A stretch of 64,000 nucleotides of DNA from NCBI GenBank assembly GCA_020742515.1, contig DYWT01000200.1:1-64000 (forward strand), given 5' to 3'. This DNA comes from Sporosarcina psychrophila (GTDB taxonomy: Bacteria > Bacillota > Bacilli > Bacillales_A > Planococcaceae). Numbering within the stretch: position 1 is the stretch's first letter; each line of letters starts with the position of its first letter. The notes beneath the pieces are model-generated. The model was given only the letters and a program-made list of their open reading frames with translations. It did not search any database and was not told where the DNA came from. Positions 25,150-33,577 of this stretch are shown one piece after another. A program made the translations under genes and the position numbers.

Positions 25150-26088
25150 ATGACGAAAAAATCAATGGGTATTCATCATATAACAGCAATTGTCGGACAT
25201 CCTCAGGAAAACGTCGACTTTTACGCTGGCGTTCTTGGATTGCGCCTTGTGAAGAAAACTGTAAATTTCGATGACCCTGGGACCTACCATCTTTACTTTG
25301 GTGATGGCAATGGTGCACCGGGTACAATTATTACATTTTTCACATGGGCTAATTCTCGTCAAGGCAGAATCGGAGATGGTCAAGTCGGTGTCACATCATA
25401 CGTAGTGCCGATTGGTGCAATGGGTTTCTGGGAAAAGCGTCTTGAGAAATTCAAAATTACGTTTGCGAAATCACAACGTTTTGGCGAACACTACTTGTCC
25501 TTTGAAGATCCGCATGGCTTAAAAGTTGAGATTGTCGAGCGGGAAGAGGGGGTAAAGAATGAGTGGGTGGTTGGTGAAGTAACAGCGGATACCGCGATTA
25601 AAGGATTCGGCGGCGCGACACTGTTATCTGCCCAACCTGAAAAAACGGCTCAACTTCTTGAACATGTCATGGGACTCGAACAAATTGGTGAAGAAGGCGA
25701 ATACATCCGGTTCCGCTCGACAGCAGATATCGGCAATATCGTCGACTTGAAAAAGACATCGTCGGGTCGTGCACAAATGGGCGTCGGAACAGTTCATCAT
25801 ATTGCTTGGCGTGCTGAAGATGATGCAGATCAGCTAAACTGGAAAGCGCATATGGAAGCGAACGGCTATGGTGTGACACCGGTGAAAGACAGAAATTATT
25901 TCAATGCAATCTATTTCCGGGAACACGGTGAAATCTTGTTTGAAATCGCAACGGATCCTCCGGGATTTGCGCATGATGAATCTGTGGAGACGATGGGTGA
26001 AAACCTTATGCTTCCAGTGCAATATGAAAAGCATCGCGAACAGCTGGAATCGACTTTAATACCTTTTGAAGTGCGCGAAATTGATTGA
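25150..26088 (+). CDS. Ring-cleaving dioxygenase, MhqO/MhqA type (VOC superfamily)
   Basis: 312 residues with two glyoxalase/bleomycin-resistance modules (about 7-140 and 155-270). Metal-binding residues are visible in GIHHITAIVGHPQENVDFYA at the start of module 1, in HHIAWRAEDDADQ of module 2 and in the terminal glutamate of EILFEIATDPPGF. Homologues in B. subtilis (MhqA, MhqE, MhqO) open the ring of hydroquinone-type compounds under MhqR control. A consensus promoter, an MhqR-like operator, the esterase and the WrbA reductase downstream all support this role. GGGGAGAG precedes the ATG. Confidence 0.9.
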   Translation: MTKKSMGIHHITAIVGHPQENVDFYAGVLGLRLVKKTVNFDDPGTYHLYFGDGNGAPGTIITFFTWANSRQGRIGDGQVGVTSYVVPIGAMGFWEKRLEKFKITFAKSQRFGEHYLSFEDPHGLKVEIVEREEGVKNEWVVGEVTADTAIKGFGGATLLSAQPEKTAQLLEHVMGLEQIGEEGEYIRFRSTADIGNIVDLKKTSSGRAQMGVGTVHHIAWRAEDDADQLNWKAHMEANGYGVTPVKDRNYFNAIYFREHGEILFEIATDPPGFAHDESVETMGENLMLPVQYEKHREQLESTLIPFEVREID

Positions 26089-26104
26089 TAAGGAGAGGTT
26101 TACT

Positions 26105-26716
26105 ATGAAACATCTATATAAACCGGGGAAAGATGCATCGAAACCGGTGTTGCTCCTGCTTCACGGCACAGGAGGCACAGAACAGGATTTACTGGGGCTT
26201 GCCGATTTGATTGATCCGGATGCAGGAGTTCTTAGTGTTCGAGGGAATGTTCTTGAAAATGGTATGCCACGTTTCTTCCGCAGATTGGCGGAAGGCATAT
26301 TCGATGAGGAAGATTTGATCTTCCGTACGAAGGAATTGAATGCGTTTCTGGATGAAGCTGCAAAAGAAAATGGCTTTGACAGGTTGAATGTCATTGCGGT
26401 TGGTTATTCTAATGGAGCGAACATCGCAGCAAGCTTGCTTTTCCATTATGCCGATTCGTTGAAAGGCGCAATTCTTCATCATCCGATGGTTCCGAGGCGC
26501 GGAATCGACTTGCCGACTTTAGCTGGAATTCCGGTGTTCATCACCGCAGGGAAAAACGATCCGATTTGTCCCGCGAAGGAATCGGAGGATCTGGATGAAC
26601 TATTGACGAGCGCTGGAGCAGTGACAGAAATTCACTGGGAAATGAACGGCCATTCGCTGACACGCACGGAAGTGGATGCGGCGGCAGAGTGGTACACAGC
26701 GACATTTGTGAAATGA
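26105..26716 (+). CDS. MhqD-type carboxylesterase/hydrolase
   Basis: 203 residues from ATG 26105, with AAGGAGAGG upstream; the longer frame overlaps the previous gene. It is an alpha/beta hydrolase of the phospholipase/carboxylesterase family. The oxyanion site is LLLLHGTGGTEQDL, the nucleophile is in AVGYSNGANIA (GYSNG), the acid in TAGKNDPICP and the histidine in MNGHSL. In Bacillus, MhqD is encoded beside the ring-cleaving dioxygenase MhqO and contributes to resistance to methylhydroquinone. The gap to the dioxygenase gene is 16 bases. Confidence 0.88.
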   Translation: MKHLYKPGKDASKPVLLLLHGTGGTEQDLLGLADLIDPDAGVLSVRGNVLENGMPRFFRRLAEGIFDEEDLIFRTKELNAFLDEAAKENGFDRLNVIAVGYSNGANIAASLLFHYADSLKGAILHHPMVPRRGIDLPTLAGIPVFITAGKNDPICPAKESEDLDELLTSAGAVTEIHWEMNGHSLTRTEVDAAAEWYTATFVK

Positions 26717-26736
26717 AAAAGAAGCGGGGATAAAAA

Positions 26737-27420
26737 ATGGGCTTTTTAGACAGGTTATTTGGAAAGACAACTACAACAACTACAGAGGAGACGGTAAATA
26801 TGACAAAAACTAAAACAGCAATCGTATACTATAGTTCAGGCGGTACAAACTACCAGTTGGCACAGTGGGCGGCGGAAGCAGCAGAAGCAGCAGGTGCTGA
26901 AGTAAGACTGATGAAAGTAGCTGAAACGGCTCCACAAGCTGCAATCGATTCATCTCCAGGTTGGAAAGCACATGCTGAAGCAACGAAAGATGTACCTGTT
27001 GCAACAGGAGCTGATCTTGAATGGGCAGATGCAATTATCTTTAGTGTACCGACACGTTTCGGTAACGTGCCTGGGCAAATCCAGAGTTTCATCGATACAT
27101 TAGGTGGTCTTTGGTTCCAAGGCAAGCTCGCTAACAAAGCGGTAAGCGCGATGTCATCTGCACAAAACCCACATGGCGGTCAGGAAGCAACAATCCTTTC
27201 CTTGTACACAACAATGTACCACTGGGGAGCAATTGTTGCGGCACCAGGGTTCACCGACGCGGTTACATTTGCAGCCGGCGGTAACCCGTACGGCACAAGT
27301 GTAACAGTCGGACAAGATGGAAAAATAGCGGATGACGAAGCGGCAATTAAAGCGGCAGTTGCTCATCAGGCTGGACGTACAGTCAAAGTGGGAGAAGCAT
27401 TGAAAAGCATGAACGCATAA
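26737..27420 (+). CDS. wrbA: NAD(P)H:quinone oxidoreductase, WrbA family
   Basis: 227 residues, an FMN flavodoxin-fold enzyme that reduces quinones by two electrons and avoids semiquinone radicals. The FMN phosphate loop is YYSSGGTNYQL. Further motifs are SVPTRFGNVPGQIQSFIDT, FQGKLANKAVSAMSSAQNPH and GNPYGTS. The N-terminus carries a 21-residue extension with a run of six threonines before the usual MTKTKTAIVYYS start. An internal ATG at 26800 has a better ribosome site (GAGGAGA), so the extension may not be translated. It is the third gene of the quinone operon. Confidence 0.88.
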   Translation: MGFLDRLFGKTTTTTTEETVNMTKTKTAIVYYSSGGTNYQLAQWAAEAAEAAGAEVRLMKVAETAPQAAIDSSPGWKAHAEATKDVPVATGADLEWADAIIFSVPTRFGNVPGQIQSFIDTLGGLWFQGKLANKAVSAMSSAQNPHGGQEATILSLYTTMYHWGAIVAAPGFTDAVTFAAGGNPYGTSVTVGQDGKIADDEAAIKAAVAHQAGRTVKVGEALKSMNA

Positions 27421-27433
27421 TAGTGAGTAAGTT

Positions 27434-27466
27434 AGCCGGCCTGTAATGGGTCGGCTTTTTGCTTTT
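27434..27466 (+). terminator. Terminator of the quinone operon
   Basis: AGCCGGCC pairs with GGGTCGGCT and is followed by TTTTGCTTTT. Confidence 0.8.
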
Positions 27467-27497
27467 AGAGACTAGTTTAGCTCCAATGAAAAGGATG

Positions 27498-27640
27498 ACC
27501 GATCATATACTTGCCAATACCGACTATATATCTTGTTATCCGATCATATATTTCTCCACACCGATCATATTTCCTGTAGACCGATCATAAACTCCGCACT
27601 ACCGATCGTAAAGGTTGTTAAACCGATCATATATCTTAAG
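27498..27640. repeat. Seven-unit array, core ACCGATCATA, period 20-21 bases
   Basis: CCGATCAT or a one-to-two-base variant begins at 27499, 27520, 27540, 27561, 27581, 27602 and 27623, so the spacings are 21, 20, 21, 20, 21 and 21. The 10-11 bases between cores are not conserved. No frame with a ribosome site runs through it. The spacing equals two turns of B-DNA, so all cores face the same side of the helix. The rest of the interval (27641-27782) holds no recognisable gene. Confidence 0.85.
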
Positions 27641-27782
27641 AACTCAACTTTACTTCGTGAAGTGAGAGGTGGAAGCTTGGCGGGGGACTTCATTTCAATG
27701 GTTCTCATTCTGGTCTTTCTAGGGGGGACACTGAGCCTTTAAAAGAAGGAAGTCGCAAGTGGTGGGTGTTAAATAACTTCAA

Positions 27783-27819
27783 GACGAAAAGCCAACCTGC
27801 AATTGGTTGGCTTTTCGTC
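27783..27819. terminator. Terminator of the YmcC-like gene (bidirectional shape)
   Basis: GACGAAAAGCCAACC pairs perfectly with GGTTGGCTTTTCGTC across a 7-base loop, 3 bases from the minus-strand stop codon. Confidence 0.8.
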
Positions 27820-27821
27820 AT

Positions 27822-28364
27822 TCATTTAACTTTAGCGGGTCTTGGCCAGATGAAGTAGGAAATAGAAATTACAAAGTCGAGCCCAAGAACGAGTCCCCAT
27901 ACTCTCAGCGTGGCGGAAAACACTTCCGTTCTTGCCGGATCGTCGATGAAATAAATCATTGCGACAAGAAATGCACTACCGATGATATAAGCGAGCAGAT
28001 GCTGCAGGGTGCCTTTCATCGAGTGGCGGGCATATTCATAGCCGGTTTTACGCACCGGTTTGGTACCTGTTTTTTGAACGTAATAACGAAATTGTTCATC
28101 AGCCCAGCGAATCATGCTTTTGCCGAACGCGATGGAGCAACCGAGATAGATGGCTGCGAGGGCGTGCACTTGTGTCGCGGTTGCGCCATTATATAGGTCG
28201 GTTGCTGTGACAATCAGTAAAATTAAATCAACAACTGGTGTCAGGGCGAGGAAGAAAAAGCCGAGTTTTTCGCGTTTGAAAATATAACGGGTGATGAGCC
28301 CAAGAGCAATGACAACCCAGAAACCAATTTCACAGGCAACGATCGTCCAGGCAATAAAGTTCAT
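27822..28364 (-). CDS. Integral membrane protein, YmcC-like
   Basis: 180 residues from ATG 28364, chosen because GAGAGGTG lies 5 bases upstream. Five membrane spans are visible, at about residues 5-27, 35-52, 60-82, 118-138 and 150-170. A conserved-looking cytoplasmic segment lies between the third and fourth (IAFGKSMIRWADEQFRYYVQ). The FFLALTPVVDLILL segment and this GKSMIRWADE motif recall B. subtilis YmcC, an uncharacterised membrane protein; I am only moderately sure of that link. The gene is enclosed by two different 21-base-period arrays (27498-27640 and 28443-28520). Confidence 0.75.
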   Translation of the reverse strand: MNFIAWTIVACEIGFWVVIALGLITRYIFKREKLGFFFLALTPVVDLILLIVTATDLYNGATATQVHALAAIYLGCSIAFGKSMIRWADEQFRYYVQKTGTKPVRKTGYEYARHSMKGTLQHLLAYIIGSAFLVAMIYFIDDPARTEVFSATLRVWGLVLGLDFVISISYFIWPRPAKVK

Positions 28365-28442
28365 AGCAGCACCTCTCTTCAATCGAGTTGTAATAAGTAG
28401 GTTTATCATATCACATTGACTACATGACCAACTGCTACAAAT

Positions 28443-28520
28443 TTATCACCGCCGTGGAGTATATTATCACCGACACAACTGGGCTTATCACCGGCATCGA
28501 GCATGTTATCACCGCCAAAC
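28443..28520. repeat. Four-unit array, core TTATCACCG, period exactly 21 bases
   Basis: TTATCACCG is exact at 28443, 28464, 28485 and 28506. The 12 bases between cores differ (for example CCGTGGAGTATA and ACACAACTGGGC). A degenerate fifth unit (TTATCATATCAC) may start at 28412. Like the array at 27.5 kb, ACCG recurs every two helical turns, but the flanking part of the core differs. Confidence 0.85.
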
Positions 28521-28554
28521 ACAAAAACGGAAAAGCCTATGCAGCTTTCCCGTT
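28521..28554 (-). terminator. Terminator of the M20 operon
   Basis: On the minus strand AACGGGAAAGC pairs with GCTTTTCCGTT and is followed by TTTGTG. Confidence 0.7.
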
Positions 28555-28565
28555 CCCACAATCAA

Positions 28566-29741
28566 TCACTTAGACAAATAAGCCCAAGCATACTGCGCAT
28601 ACAATTCCGCGCCAGTGATGAGTGCGTCTTCGTCGATATCAAAGTTACCATGATGATGTGACCACTCCGTATCTTTCTCCGGATTTCCACTGCCAACAAG
28701 TGCAAAACTACCGGGTGCTTTGTCGAGGAAGAATGAGAAGTCTTCGGCGCCCATCGTCGGTTTTTCATTAAATACAACGTCTGGTCCGAATGCTTCAGTT
28801 GCTACTTGTTGAACAAGTTTTGCGCTCGTTTCGTCGTTGATAACCGGTTCTGTTCCGCGTATATATTCAACTTTTGCAGTCGCACCGTACATGTCAGCCA
28901 CGCTTTTTGCGTATTGTGAAATGCATTTTTCGATATGATTGCGTGTGTCCTGGTTGAAGGTGCGAACCGTTCCTTCAATCAAAGCATTTTCGGCGATGAC
29001 ATTGAAACGCGTACCGACTTCCATTTTTCCGACGGTAAGGACAGCTGGATTTTGCGGGTCAATCGTCCGGGAAACGACAGTCTGGACATTCAGGACGAAC
29101 GAAGAAGCAACAAGTGCTGCATCGATACAATCTTGAGGAATGGCTCCATGTCCGCCTTTTCCTGTGAAGTGAACTTTGAAAATATCAGCTGCAGCGAATG
29201 AGGGTCCTGGTGGACAAGAAACTTTATGTGTCGGCAATTGCGACCAGATGTGAATGCCGAAAACATTGTCGACATCGTCCATGGCGCCTTGGTCAACCAT
29301 CGCTTTTGCGCCCTGTGCGATTTCTTCGGCAGGTTGGAAGAGGAGGCGTATGTTACCAGGAAGTTCATCTTTCACTTCGGATAAAGCTTTTGCTGCAATT
29401 AACAACATAGATGTATGTGCATCATGTCCGCATGCATGCATTTTGCCGTCTATTTTAGAAGCATAAGGTACATGCGTGTTTAATTGTTCAACAGAAAGTG
29501 CATCCATATCACCGCGCAGTGCAACTGTTTCGCCGGGAAATGCTCCTTTAATTTCGGCGATCACACCAGTTGGTTCCGTTTTGCGATAGGAAATACCGAG
29601 TTCATCCAAATAGGCGCAAACGAACGCAGTTGTTTTTACTTCTTCAAATGATAGTTCCGGTTCGCTATGTAATTTGCGTCGCAACGCAGTTAGTTCGTCG
29701 CTATAATTTGTAATAGCTTCTTTTATTTTTTGGTTGATCAT
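28566..29741 (-). CDS. M20D amidohydrolase (N-acyl-amino acid / hippurate hydrolase type)
   Basis: 391 residues. The binuclear metal site is visible: CGHDAHTSMLL (residue about 103), the general base pair in FQPAEEIAQGAKAM (about 140), HIWSQLP and, near the C-terminus, MGAEDFSFFLDKAPG with the last ligand SHHHGNFDID. Members cleave N-acylated amino acids or related amides in the cytoplasm. It is the last gene of a three-gene minus-strand operon with an M20 carbamoylase-type enzyme (4-base overlap) and a membrane transporter, which suggests uptake and hydrolysis of an N-substituted amino acid. GGAGG precedes the ATG. Confidence 0.9.
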   Translation of the reverse strand: MINQKIKEAITNYSDELTALRRKLHSEPELSFEEVKTTAFVCAYLDELGISYRKTEPTGVIAEIKGAFPGETVALRGDMDALSVEQLNTHVPYASKIDGKMHACGHDAHTSMLLIAAKALSEVKDELPGNIRLLFQPAEEIAQGAKAMVDQGAMDDVDNVFGIHIWSQLPTHKVSCPPGPSFAAADIFKVHFTGKGGHGAIPQDCIDAALVASSFVLNVQTVVSRTIDPQNPAVLTVGKMEVGTRFNVIAENALIEGTVRTFNQDTRNHIEKCISQYAKSVADMYGATAKVEYIRGTEPVINDETSAKLVQQVATEAFGPDVVFNEKPTMGAEDFSFFLDKAPGSFALVGSGNPEKDTEWSHHHGNFDIDEDALITGAELYAQYAWAYLSK

Positions 29742-30973
29742 AATGTTTTAGCCTCCGTTAGTCGTTTTACCGCTTCATAGATAATAGTCGTACCATCAGC
29801 AAGATGACTGGCGTCCGACCATTCTTCCGGGCAGTGGCTGAGCCCGTCTTTGCTTGGGATGAATACCATTCCGCAAGCCGTGAAGTCTGACAACACCATC
29901 GCGTCGTGCCCCGCTCCGCTGTTTATCGAGCAATAGGGGATTTCAAGATGGTCGCTCGTTTCTTTTAATAAAGAGCGGATGCCGTTATCAAGTTCTTTCG
30001 GCTCGATATAGAGTTGGTGTTCAATTGACGTGCAAATTCCGTTGCCGTCTTGCTGCGCAATCAATTCTTCTACCTTCCGTATTGCATTCAATACATGCTC
30101 TTCTTTGCCAGAACGAATATCGATGCTGAAGATAACTTTGTCCGGGATAACATTCGCTCCATTCGGGAATACAGTGAGTCGACCTGTTGTGATGACTGTA
30201 CCATCCCCTTCGTCGGTTGCAATACCTGGAAGGGCCGCAATGATCTGCGCCGCAGAAACGAGTGCATCGGAACGCCGATCCATCGGTGTTGTGCCGGCAT
30301 GCCCGGCTTGCCCTTGTACGGTGACGACCAATTGAGTCAATCCCACGATTGCTTCAACGACACCAATTTGAATGCCTTTCTCCTCTAAGATTGGCCCTTG
30401 TTCAATATGTAATTCAAGAAAAGCCTTAATTTTTTTCGCGTCTCGCTTTTTTTCATTCGCCGGGTTGACCCAGATATCTGCCATTGCATCTACTGCCAAA
30501 ATGCCATCTTTATCAGCAAGCGCTTCGAAATCTTCTGCTGTCAATAACCCCATCATTCCGCGCGAGCCCATCAATCCGCCGCCGAAGCGGGAACCTTCTT
30601 CTTCGACGAGTGCGATGATTTCAAGAGGGTAGGCGGGTTGAATATTGTTTTCTTTAAACAGTGCAGCAACTTCCAATCCGACCACAACTCCTGCGGCACC
30701 GTCATATGCACCGCCATTTGGAACAGAGTCAAAATGAGAACCAACGAAGACAGAAGGGGCGTTGGGTAAAGTACCTTCCAGCTTGCCAAAGATATTACCG
30801 AAACCGTCTTCCGTGATAGCAAGACCGTACTCCGCCATTTTTTCTTTAATGTAATTCCGTGCCTGTAAATCTTCTTCACTGTATGTCAGCCGCGTCACAC
30901 CTGCGCCTGGTGTAGCTGTAAAACGGCTCAACAATTCAATATGTTGTTCAATCCTTTGTTGATTGGCTGTCAT
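29738..30973 (-). CDS. M20 Zn-dependent hydrolase, allantoate amidohydrolase / N-carbamoyl-L-amino acid hydrolase family
   Basis: 411 residues from ATG 30973, because GAGGAGGA lies just upstream; the ATG at 30988 overlaps that site. Metal ligands are in VGSHFDSVPNGGAYDGAAG, ALVEEEGSRFGGGLMGSRGM, the LELHIEQGP block and, at the end, GAGHDAM and CPEEWSDASHLADG. These enzymes hydrolyse N-carbamoyl-amino acids or allantoate, releasing ammonia and CO2. No allantoinase or hydantoinase is adjacent, so the carbamoylated substrate is unknown. It overlaps the next gene by ATGA. Confidence 0.88.
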   Translation of the reverse strand: MTANQQRIEQHIELLSRFTATPGAGVTRLTYSEEDLQARNYIKEKMAEYGLAITEDGFGNIFGKLEGTLPNAPSVFVGSHFDSVPNGGAYDGAAGVVVGLEVAALFKENNIQPAYPLEIIALVEEEGSRFGGGLMGSRGMMGLLTAEDFEALADKDGILAVDAMADIWVNPANEKKRDAKKIKAFLELHIEQGPILEEKGIQIGVVEAIVGLTQLVVTVQGQAGHAGTTPMDRRSDALVSAAQIIAALPGIATDEGDGTVITTGRLTVFPNGANVIPDKVIFSIDIRSGKEEHVLNAIRKVEELIAQQDGNGICTSIEHQLYIEPKELDNGIRSLLKETSDHLEIPYCSINSGAGHDAMVLSDFTACGMVFIPSKDGLSHCPEEWSDASHLADGTTIIYEAVKRLTEAKTL

Positions 30974-31012
30974 GCTATTCCTCCTCATTGATAAGTAGTC
31001 TGAATAGTGTCC

Positions 31013-31045
31013 GAATTGACTGGGTGACTGTCACCCAGTCAATTC
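31013..31045. repeat. Perfect 16-1-16 inverted repeat between transporter and hydrolase genes
   Basis: GAATTGACTGGGTGAC (31013-31028) and GTCACCCAGTCAATTC (31030-31045) are exact complements around one base. It begins 3 bases after the transporter stop. It has no U-run, so it is more likely an mRNA-stabilising or attenuating hairpin than a full terminator. Confidence 0.7.
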
Positions 31046-31048
31046 AAC

Positions 31049-32236
31049 TCACAAGAATCCGACGAAGAAGCCGGCGAGGATGACTGATACCATGGTGACG
31101 CTTATAAATCCGCCGACAAGCATTGGGGGCAACATATGGCTTGTCAATGCATCTCTTTCTTTCTCATCTTCCGTTAACGAGTTGATAACTTCGTTTGTAA
31201 TAATGTAGTCTGCTGGGAATCCGTATAACGCAGTTAACGAAACGGCAAACGCCATTTCTTTACTTACTTTCAATACCTTTCCGATGAAAAACGAGAAAAT
31301 ATACATGCCGATGACACCCAGAACGATACAGCCGACAAGCGGGTACAAGATTTCCATCATCATGGAAGGTGTAGCGCTTTTTAAACCGTCAAAAATGAAC
31401 AGCATAAGGGCCATCATCGCTAATCCGAAACCATTCGCTTTTTGGAGTACTTGACGTTCTAAGAATCCGATGCTGGTTGAGATGATTCCGAACAATAAAC
31501 AAAGCACATAAGGACTGACCGTTACGATAGGTGCCAGCAATGTAGAGACGAGATAGGCAAGGAAACCGACGAATGCGAGTCGGAAAAATTTGAAGTAGTC
31601 TGTATTGAATTTATCCGGCATCCACTTAAAGAGTTTAAGTTCACGTGGTTCTGAAGCAACTACTTGAGTGCTTACATTTTTTACTATCAGTTCACCTTTG
31701 CGATATTTTTCAAGAAGCATTTTGCCTTCTTTTTTGAGAACAATTGACGTAAGGGGATAACCCGCGAAGCCTTGCATAACGTAAATGACGATCGCGAATA
31801 CAGCCAATGTTGCGAGGCCGGCATTGGCAGCACCTTCGGACATGATCAATGCGGATACGACACCGCCGACGAGAGGCGGGATAGCGACAATGATTGTTTC
31901 AATACCGAATAGAAGTGTCCCGATTCCAAATAAAGCGACGACAATCCCTAAAATTCCTGCGAGGGAAATTAAAATAGTTTTCCATTGTTCTTTTAGTTGT
32001 TGAAGTGACAGTAAAGTACCCATATTTGTAATGAGTAAGTAAATCATCATTGAAGCAACAGTGGGAGGGACGCCGGCAAGCGAGACGATGTCTTGCGGGA
32101 AAAATGTCCAATAGCCAAGCAAGAAGAGGACAGCACAGACGAAAACTGATGGGATCCACGCTTTCGTCCGGACTGAGATGATGTCCCCAATATAGAGAAT
32201 AGCGACTAAGATGACTAAAGCTAGCATTTGAGACAT
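31049..32236 (-). CDS. Putative transporter with about 11 membrane spans
   Basis: 395 residues from ATG 32236, placed 9 bases after AAAGGG; the ATG at 32245 abuts that site. The protein is hydrophobic with two halves. The first has a glycine-rich re-entrant-like loop (PPLVGGVVSALIMSEGAANAGLA) and a cytoplasmic linker near residues 175-205. The second half has an ALYGFPADYIITNEV segment. This two-fold layout with glycine-rich loops recalls the GltS/citrate-type secondary carriers, but I cannot place it in a named family with certainty. As first gene of an operon with two M20 hydrolases it probably imports their substrate. Confidence 0.7.
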   Translation of the reverse strand: MSQMLALVILVAILYIGDIISVRTKAWIPSVFVCAVLFLLGYWTFFPQDIVSLAGVPPTVASMMIYLLITNMGTLLSLQQLKEQWKTILISLAGILGIVVALFGIGTLLFGIETIIVAIPPLVGGVVSALIMSEGAANAGLATLAVFAIVIYVMQGFAGYPLTSIVLKKEGKMLLEKYRKGELIVKNVSTQVVASEPRELKLFKWMPDKFNTDYFKFFRLAFVGFLAYLVSTLLAPIVTVSPYVLCLLFGIISTSIGFLERQVLQKANGFGLAMMALMLFIFDGLKSATPSMMMEILYPLVGCIVLGVIGMYIFSFFIGKVLKVSKEMAFAVSLTALYGFPADYIITNEVINSLTEDEKERDALTSHMLPPMLVGGFISVTMVSVILAGFFVGFL

Positions 32237-32436
32237 TGTATTCATCCCTTTCAGATAACATAGAATTTTAACTACAATAGCATGAAAATTTGTGAATTAA
32301 AAGCCTATTTTATATATTTCCAATAATATACTAGAAGAAAGTATAATGAAGACGCTTACATCGTAATCGCAATAAAGTTAAGGTTTAGGAGAGTTTGAAA
32401 GCCCATAAATAACATTAAATACCTTCTTTTGTATAA

Positions 32437-32487
32437 TAAAAACCCCTCTTCACTGCAGGCTCAATCATTCTGCAGTGAAGGGGGTTC
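32437..32487 (-). terminator. Terminator of prsA
   Basis: On the minus strand AACCCCCTTCACTGCAG pairs with CTGCAGTGAAGAGGGGTT and is followed by TTTATT. Confidence 0.85.
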
Positions 32488-32506
32488 AATCCATTGTAGG
32501 AACCAC

Positions 32507-33397
32507 TTATTTTGTTAGCAATGAATTTTCAATTTTATAATCCGATTTTACTTCATCCAACCAATTGACATACTCTGCTTGTATGCCTTCATCAAGTAAA
32601 AGTTGTTTTATCTCTTCCTTATGATCCTCAAAAACAGCTTCTTTTGCTGCTTTCTTATCGGTTACGTGAATAATATGGTAACCGTTTTCTGTTTTCACGG
32701 GATCGCTAACTGTATCGGGTTTCAAAGAAAATGCTGCCTTTTCAAATTCAGCGACCATTTTACCGCGTGGGAAATAGCCTAACTCTCCGCCATTTACCGC
32801 ACTCGCTTCATCTGTCGAGAATTCTTTTGCAAGTGCTGCGAAATCCTCTCCATCTGCAAGTTTCTTCGCGACTTTTTTAGCTGTAGCTTCATCTTCAACT
32901 AAAATATGACTCGCTTCCACTTGTTCTTCCTCGTTAAAGGATTCTTTGTTTTCATCAAAGTACGCTTTGATGTCTTCATCAGTTACCTTAATCCGTGGCT
33001 CAATTATTTTTTGGATAGATAAAAAGTCCACAATATTTTCTTTAAACTCTTTCTCAGTCATACCATTCTGTTTCAATGCCGCTTCAAATGCTTCTTCTCC
33101 GCCGGCACTTTCGACGTATGTCGCGAATTCCGCATCTACTTCTTTATCAGGAACCGAAACTTTTTCCTTTTTCAACTCAAGTGTAACAATTTTATCGTCA
33201 ATCATTGCTGCGAGCGCTTCTTTTCCGGCGGATTGAACGAGGACTTTATACAATTCATCTTTTGTAATTTTTTCGTCTCCGACAGTTGCGACGGTTTCAT
33301 CTTTTGCCTTTGAATCTTTTGAACAGCCAGTTGTAACAGTTAGAATAATTGCAAGTAGACCAACTGCCAACAAGGGAAATAACCTTTTTTTACTCAT
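32507..33397 (-). CDS. prsA: PrsA foldase (parvulin-type peptidyl-prolyl isomerase lipoprotein)
   Basis: 296 residues. The lipoprotein signal ends in VTTGC with Cys25 lipidated, so the protein acts on the outer face of the membrane. The flanking NC domain (about 35-135 and 235-285) surrounds a parvulin domain at about 138-232. Its hallmarks are EASHILVEDEATAKKVAKKL, FAALAKEFSTDEASAVNGGE and GYHIIHVTDKK. PrsA folds secreted proteins and penicillin-binding proteins. It follows an HtrA protease and a two-component system on the same strand but has its own ribosome site, and a terminator separates it from the kinase gene. The group forms an envelope protein-quality neighbourhood. Confidence 0.94.
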   Translation of the reverse strand: MSKKRLFPLLAVGLLAIILTVTTGCSKDSKAKDETVATVGDEKITKDELYKVLVQSAGKEALAAMIDDKIVTLELKKEKVSVPDKEVDAEFATYVESAGGEEAFEAALKQNGMTEKEFKENIVDFLSIQKIIEPRIKVTDEDIKAYFDENKESFNEEEQVEASHILVEDEATAKKVAKKLADGEDFAALAKEFSTDEASAVNGGELGYFPRGKMVAEFEKAAFSLKPDTVSDPVKTENGYHIIHVTDKKAAKEAVFEDHKEEIKQLLLDEGIQAEYVNWLDEVKSDYKIENSLLTK

Positions 33398-33534
33398 TTT
33401 TTAATTCCTCCAATGCTTGATATGACTTCATCGTACACGGAAAATATGAACAAACTATTACCGAATTAAGAAAAGTGCAAGGAGCCCGCTTATGACCTAG
33501 GTAGAAATGGCCTCATCTGCCTTTCTTATCGTAT

Positions 33535-33566
33535 AAAAAAGCTGCTACACAAGTTGCGTAGCAGCA
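33535..33566 (-). terminator. Terminator of the two-component operon
   Basis: On the minus strand GCTGCTACGC pairs with GTGTAGCAGC and is followed by TTTTTT. Confidence 0.85.
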
Positions 33567-33577
33567 GTTAAAGAAAG

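Noticed and set aside
27498..27640. The 21-base array as a CRISPR
   Set aside because: Cores are only about 8-10 bases, spacers are 10-12 bases, and no cas gene is near; CRISPR repeats and spacers are both about 25-40 bases.
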